Made by a program: the position numbers and the translations under genes | Shown: positions 60,367 to 64,000 of the stretch, one piece after another | Layout: each line of letters starts with the position of its first letter | How positions within the stretch are numbered: position 1 is the stretch's first letter | Assembly (NCBI GenBank): GCA_947095535.1 | Contig: OX352774.1 | Location: 116,811,996-116,875,995 of the forward strand | Length of the DNA: 64,000 bases | From: Poecilobothrus nobilitatus | Taxonomy: Eukaryota; Arthropoda; Insecta; Diptera; Dolichopodidae | Direction of reading: 5' to 3' | Notes under the pieces: model-generated | The model's database searches: none | The model's input: the letters and a program-made list of their open reading frames with translations, nothing else | Told to the model about the DNA's origin: nothing

Positions 60367-61675
60367 TTGTTTTTTAATATCAATGGTTTCACCTCATATT
60401 TTAGCAATAGACATGGTGCATATGGCGGAGTTGCTATTTTCATACGAAATGACATAGATAGTAATCTAATCTTTAGTGAGGAATTGGGAAATAGTAATAT
60501 GATAGGTGTAAAATTATTAATAGAAAATAGCAATATTATAGAAATATATAGATCTCATGATACTCGAATGAATGATTTTTTAACCAAAATCGATGAAATA
60601 ACATTTAAATACAAAGTGTCACTTATAATAGGTGATATGAATATCAATTTACTAAAAAGCAATAACTCTGACAACAAGTTGTATATTAATATGTTGCTTA
60701 GCAAGGGCTTCATAATTTTTAATAACATTTCCGAAAAATATTCTACCAGAATCGGCACGTACTCCAAATCAATAATCGATCACTTTATTACAGATTTAGT
60801 AAAACAAAAATTTTACTTCCATATAATAGATACATATCTTTCTGATCATCAAATGCTTTTTATTAGTATAGTTCACAAACCCACAATAAGTACAAGACCG
60901 CAATGTAGAACTATATTAAACTTTGATAATGTTGCAAATGATAGAATATGGTCAAATCTTGACTTGTACACTGGCTTTGGAGAAATTGTTTCCGATCTTA
61001 GGTCAATTATTAAAAATAACACACAACAAATACCCGTTAAAAATTAAAAAAAAAAAATGAGTGGATCACAGAATAAATTTAGAAACCATTCTTTAATTAT
61101 TCATATTAACAATTTATATTTGCAATATAGAAACGTAAAAAAGTTAATAGTTGAGGCTAAAAAAAAATACTGTTCTGACAAAATAGCACAAAACTGTGAT
61201 AGTAAAAAAAATTGGAATTTATATAAAGAAATAATGTTCAATGAAAAGCAAAATGGTGAGAAAAAAACTCAATTAAAGGCTCTTTCTCTTTGTCATAATC
61301 AAACATTAGAATCTCCAAAGGATTGCTAATAATATTGAATTTTCTAATGACAATATTGATTTCAATTATATGAATAAATTCGAGAAAACAATTTATTCGA
61401 AATTTCAATTAACCCTAACCAATGCTGATGAAGTTCGTGTTTCAATTAATTCGTTAAACTTAACAGCGGCGACAGGGTGTGATGGTATATCTACGAAATT
61501 TATAAAACGATTCTCAGAGGAACTAATTCCTATCATCGTCAAATTTATTAACAAGACTTTTCAAACAGGTCTCTTCCCGTCTAATTTAAAAAGTGCCATT
61601 GTTACTTCTATTTATAAAAACGGAAATAGTACAGAGTGTTCTATTTCCGTTTTTATAAATAGGAGTAACAATGGC
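60367..61675 (+). pseudogene. Non-LTR retrotransposon: endonuclease plus start of RT, dead
   Basis: An AP-type endonuclease frame (60367-61047, 226 codons) contains GAYGGVAIFIRND, LIIGDMNINLL, SIIDHFITD and YLSDHQMLFIS, matching the GDxN, ID-H and SDH motifs of LINE endonucleases that nick target DNA. A TAA at 61045-61047 interrupts it; the same frame resumes at 61057 as a linker region (SLIIHINNLYLQYRNVKKLI). After a frameshift, 61370-61693 begins the reverse transcriptase with AATGCDGISTKFIKRFSEEL and GLFPSNLKSAIVTSIYKNGN. The element then ends abruptly in an inverted duplication. The 5' part and all the catalytic RT core are missing. It resembles the Jockey/CR1/I assemblage, but the clade is not decided. 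Confidence 0.88.
61595..61675. repeat. 35-bp near-perfect inverted duplication at the LINE break
   Basis: Arms 61595-61629 and 61641-61675 are reverse complements with one mismatch, around an 11-bp spacer. The left arm is genuine RT coding sequence (AIVTSIYKNGN), so the right arm is a snap-back copy of it. Homology stops exactly at the arm ends. Confidence 0.95.
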
Positions 61676-61705
61676 AATAAGAAAATTTTATAATGCATTT
61701 TTCGA

Positions 61706-61723
61706 CCACTAGATGGCGCCATC
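61706..61723 (+). promoter_or_regulatory. CTCF-like motif overlapping a 12-bp palindrome
   Basis: CCACTAGATGGCGCC (61706-61720) fits the CTCF core as I know it (CCAC-x-AG-R-K-GGCGC). It overlaps the perfect palindrome GATGGCGCCATC (61712-61723). It lies between Pcyt1 and whatever follows, where an insulator would be plausible. A similar word is sometimes carried by insect transposons, so binding is not established. Confidence 0.4.
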
Positions 61724-61752
61724 GGTAATAATGACATATATATTTGGAACCG

Positions 61753-61786
61753 TGACGTCATAAGGTACCGTTATGTGATGACGTCA
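61753..61786. promoter_or_regulatory. Two perfect CRE palindromes (TGACGTCA)
   Basis: TGACGTCA occurs at 61753-61760 and 61779-61786, 26 bp apart, in a short GC-rich patch (61701-61830). ATF/CREB bZIP proteins bind this sequence. Two full sites this close are unexpected by chance in DNA this AT-rich. They may mark a promoter or enhancer, or belong to an unrecognised repeat. Confidence 0.45.
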
Positions 61787-61829
61787 TCTCGATATCTTGG
61801 GTCCCCTCTGCGGAAGTATATCCGTTTTA

Positions 61830-62790
61830 TTTAGCAGAACTCCAAAAATATAAAGTAATCCTTTCATTTGACTAATAACTAATAATAATCAAACTATTAA
61901 AATTCAAAATAAAAAAATTCAAGAAGTTTATAATTAAAAACTACAATTTTTCAATTTCAAACTGTTTTCTATTTCATTTTAAATATTTTTTTTTGAAAAA
62001 TAGAAAAATAAAACATTTAATTTTTGCACTTTAATACAATGCAATAACTTTGTTCAATTTCTTACGCATTTAAAATATTTGTAGCAGTTGACTGATATCA
62101 ATTATATATATACATATATATATAGATATCTTATTAATTAAAAGTAAAAGCAAATTTATTTTTATTTTTTACTTTAATTTATCCCCTACTCGTAATCCTA
62201 TACAATTCATTCGAAAACTGTAAAAAAAAAGAAAATTCTAGAAAACAGCCGGAATTTGATAGTGTTCAGATCAATATTATTAAATAAAGATATAAGAAGA
62301 AAATTAATTGCAATTCAATTCAATTCAATGTTTAACAGATAATTAATTAATTGAGAACAAAACAAAACAAAAAAAAACATTTCTTTTTTTTAATTCAATT
62401 CAATTGTCTAAAGATATCTAGACATAAAATCTGTAAATCTATCTGTAAATTTATAGATCAATTAATTCATTTTTTATTTTTCTTATCTCTTCGTTTTATT
62501 AAAAACTACAGGATAATTTTATTAATATATAAATATATAAAAAGCACGTGTTATAAACTTGTAAGTTGTGATATTCAAAACATTATGGTGCCGCAATTAT
62601 TGTTTTATTTGTTTGAATGGTGTGCTGTATTCCTAATTTCTATTTCCAATAAAACAACAAATATATGATACCACTTGCTATTTTACAGATATGACCAAGG
62701 GATGCCAGACTAAAAGACAGTGGTTTTAGAATTGCGATATTGTATACAACAGTTAAAATTACCAAGAATTTACCGTTTACATATTTAGAT
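61830..62790. other. AT-rich sequence, no gene seen
   Basis: No recognisable protein or RNA gene. The frame at 62351-62668 is low complexity (Phe, Lys, Ile). CAATTCAATTCAATT-type simple repeats occur near 62310 and 62395. Confidence 0.55.
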
Positions 62791-64000
62791 TTTTAGCACA
62801 TTTCCAAAAAAATTTTGAAAAAATGTGCTTATTAGTTTCACTCTGTCCGTCCGTCCGTCCGTCTGTTTACAAAACTTCTACACCGTTAAAGATAGAGAAA
62901 AACAATTTTAACCATGGGTAGGTCTCATAACAAAAATAATTTTGTGGAACAACTTTTTCATATAGCCCCTCCCATTACGGAGCTACAGCCCCTCAAACTT
63001 TGAAAAAGCCCTATTTTTAAATGCATATATCTTATGATCTGATTAAGATTTTTTCAATCTGAAAACGTCATTCGACAGGTATTTTTTTTATCTTTGTAAA
63101 TTATACAATTTTTTTAAATTTAGTATTTAAATTTACCGTTATGTAAAAACCAAATTTTGCATGATTTTTCTACTTTCATAACTCCGGCACGCTTCTAGAT
63201 AGAGGTTTGAAATTTTGAGGCAAGAAAGAACTTTTAGAATTAGTATAAGTTTGATCAGAAAATTTTTTTGGACCACCCCCTGTTTATGAGATATGAGGGC
63301 TTAAAAATTGAAAATTTGCTATTTTTAAACACCTGTAACTTACGCAGCTGTACACATTTTACTTCTGCAAGATATAAAATTTAAAGCTAGAGTAATATAT
63401 TTTAATGTGTGTTAAAGGTTTGTTTTAGTTGTAAAGGGTTCCAAAGTTGCAGCTCTTCAAAATTGGGAAAAAGTCCCATTTTCAGATGTATATATCTCAG
63501 GCCTTGCGTAATAGTTTTGCAATCTAAAACCGCCAGAAGATCGAAAATTTTATTATCTATATAAAACAATATCAAAATTATGTAATATTTTGTAATTTAC
63601 TATTTAAATTTACCGTTATGTGAAAATCATATTTTGCATGAAATTTCTTTTTTGATAACTCCGGCACGCCTTTAGATAGAAACCTGAAATTTTGAGACAA
63701 GAAAGAACTAGAATTAGTATAAGTTTCTTCAGAAAATTTTTTGGTAACACTCCCTCTTTAAGAGTTATTACGTCTCAAAAATTGAAAATTTGCTATTTTT
63801 AGACACCTGTAACTTAGGCACCTGTAAACATTTTTCTTCGGCGAGGCATGAAAATTAAAGGTTCAATAATATATTTTTACGCGTGTTAATGGCTTTTCTT
63901 AGTTATATAGGATTCCGGACTTACGGCTCCTCAAAATTTCAAAAATGTCCTATTTTCACGTTTTTTCGTATTACATGAAATTTTCAAATTTTTGTGCAAG
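62790..64000 (-). repeat. Dispersed repeat family A, copy 5 (inverted, tandem)
   Basis: It begins with TTAGTTTCACTCTGTCCGTC and TCCGTCCGTCTGTTTAC, the inverse of the end of copy 1, and carries at least two units. TACCGTTATG occurs at 63134 and 63611, a period of 477 bp. Other shared blocks are AACTCCGGCACGC, AGAACTTTTAGAATTAGTAT and AAATTGAAAATTTGCTATTT. The unit is longer than in copy 1 because it keeps a GGGTTCCAAAGTTGCAGCTC segment. It runs off the window. Confidence 0.85.

Noticed and set aside
60252..60767. Minus-strand open frames at 60252-60533 and 60555-60767
   Set aside because: They are antisense shadows of the LINE endonuclease frame.

Overview
This is AT-rich animal nuclear DNA (roughly one fifth G+C, judged by eye). 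It has long homopolymer runs, abundant TATGTATG-type microsatellites, GT-AG introns and many decayed transposons. The one host gene I can read is choline-phosphate cytidylyltransferase (Pcyt1/CCT). Its protein sequence, very short introns (62-74 bp) beside very long ones, and Tc1, SINE and MITE remnants fit an insect, most likely a fly (Diptera). The species cannot be named from the sequence.

Layout. 1-650: a pocket less AT-rich than its surroundings, with an initiator-like site and a strong GTAAGTAA donor, read as a candidate promoter and non-coding first exon. 651-42158: about 41.5 kb, treated as intron 1 if that exon belongs to Pcyt1. It holds no gene I can support, but it is full of repeats: a TA-flanked element (1240-2425), a 358-bp TIR element, a 137-bp hairpin, MITEs, three dispersed families (A, B, C) and tRNA-derived SINEs, two of them with clean target-site duplications. 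42159-43387: 5' UTR plus a 232-codon low-complexity coding exon. 43388-54612: two introns around a 39-nt microexon (51883-51921), carrying a dead Tc1 (DD34E) transposon with long IR/DR ends, a SINE, the 3' end of a dead reverse transcriptase and more copies of families A and C. 54479-56189: a candidate alternative first exon and the four exons encoding the catalytic, membrane-binding and phosphorylated tail regions of CCT. 56190-60250: 3' UTR and AT-rich flank. 60367-61675: a broken non-LTR retrotransposon ending in a 35-bp inverted duplication. 61701-61830: a short GC-rich patch with a CTCF-like motif and two perfect TGACGTCA sites. 62790-64000: an inverted tandem copy of family A that runs off the window.

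How it works together. The gene makes the rate-limiting enzyme of the CDP-choline (Kennedy) pathway to phosphatidylcholine. All exon junctions keep frame. Two starts are possible: a long form (607 aa) with a basic, NLS-like N-terminus, and a short form (382 aa) without it. That suggests nuclear and cytosolic enzymes from one gene. I found no evidence of a new multi-gene system. The points most worth a second look are the alternative starts and microexon, the CTCF/CRE-like patch downstream, and several well-formed foldback elements.
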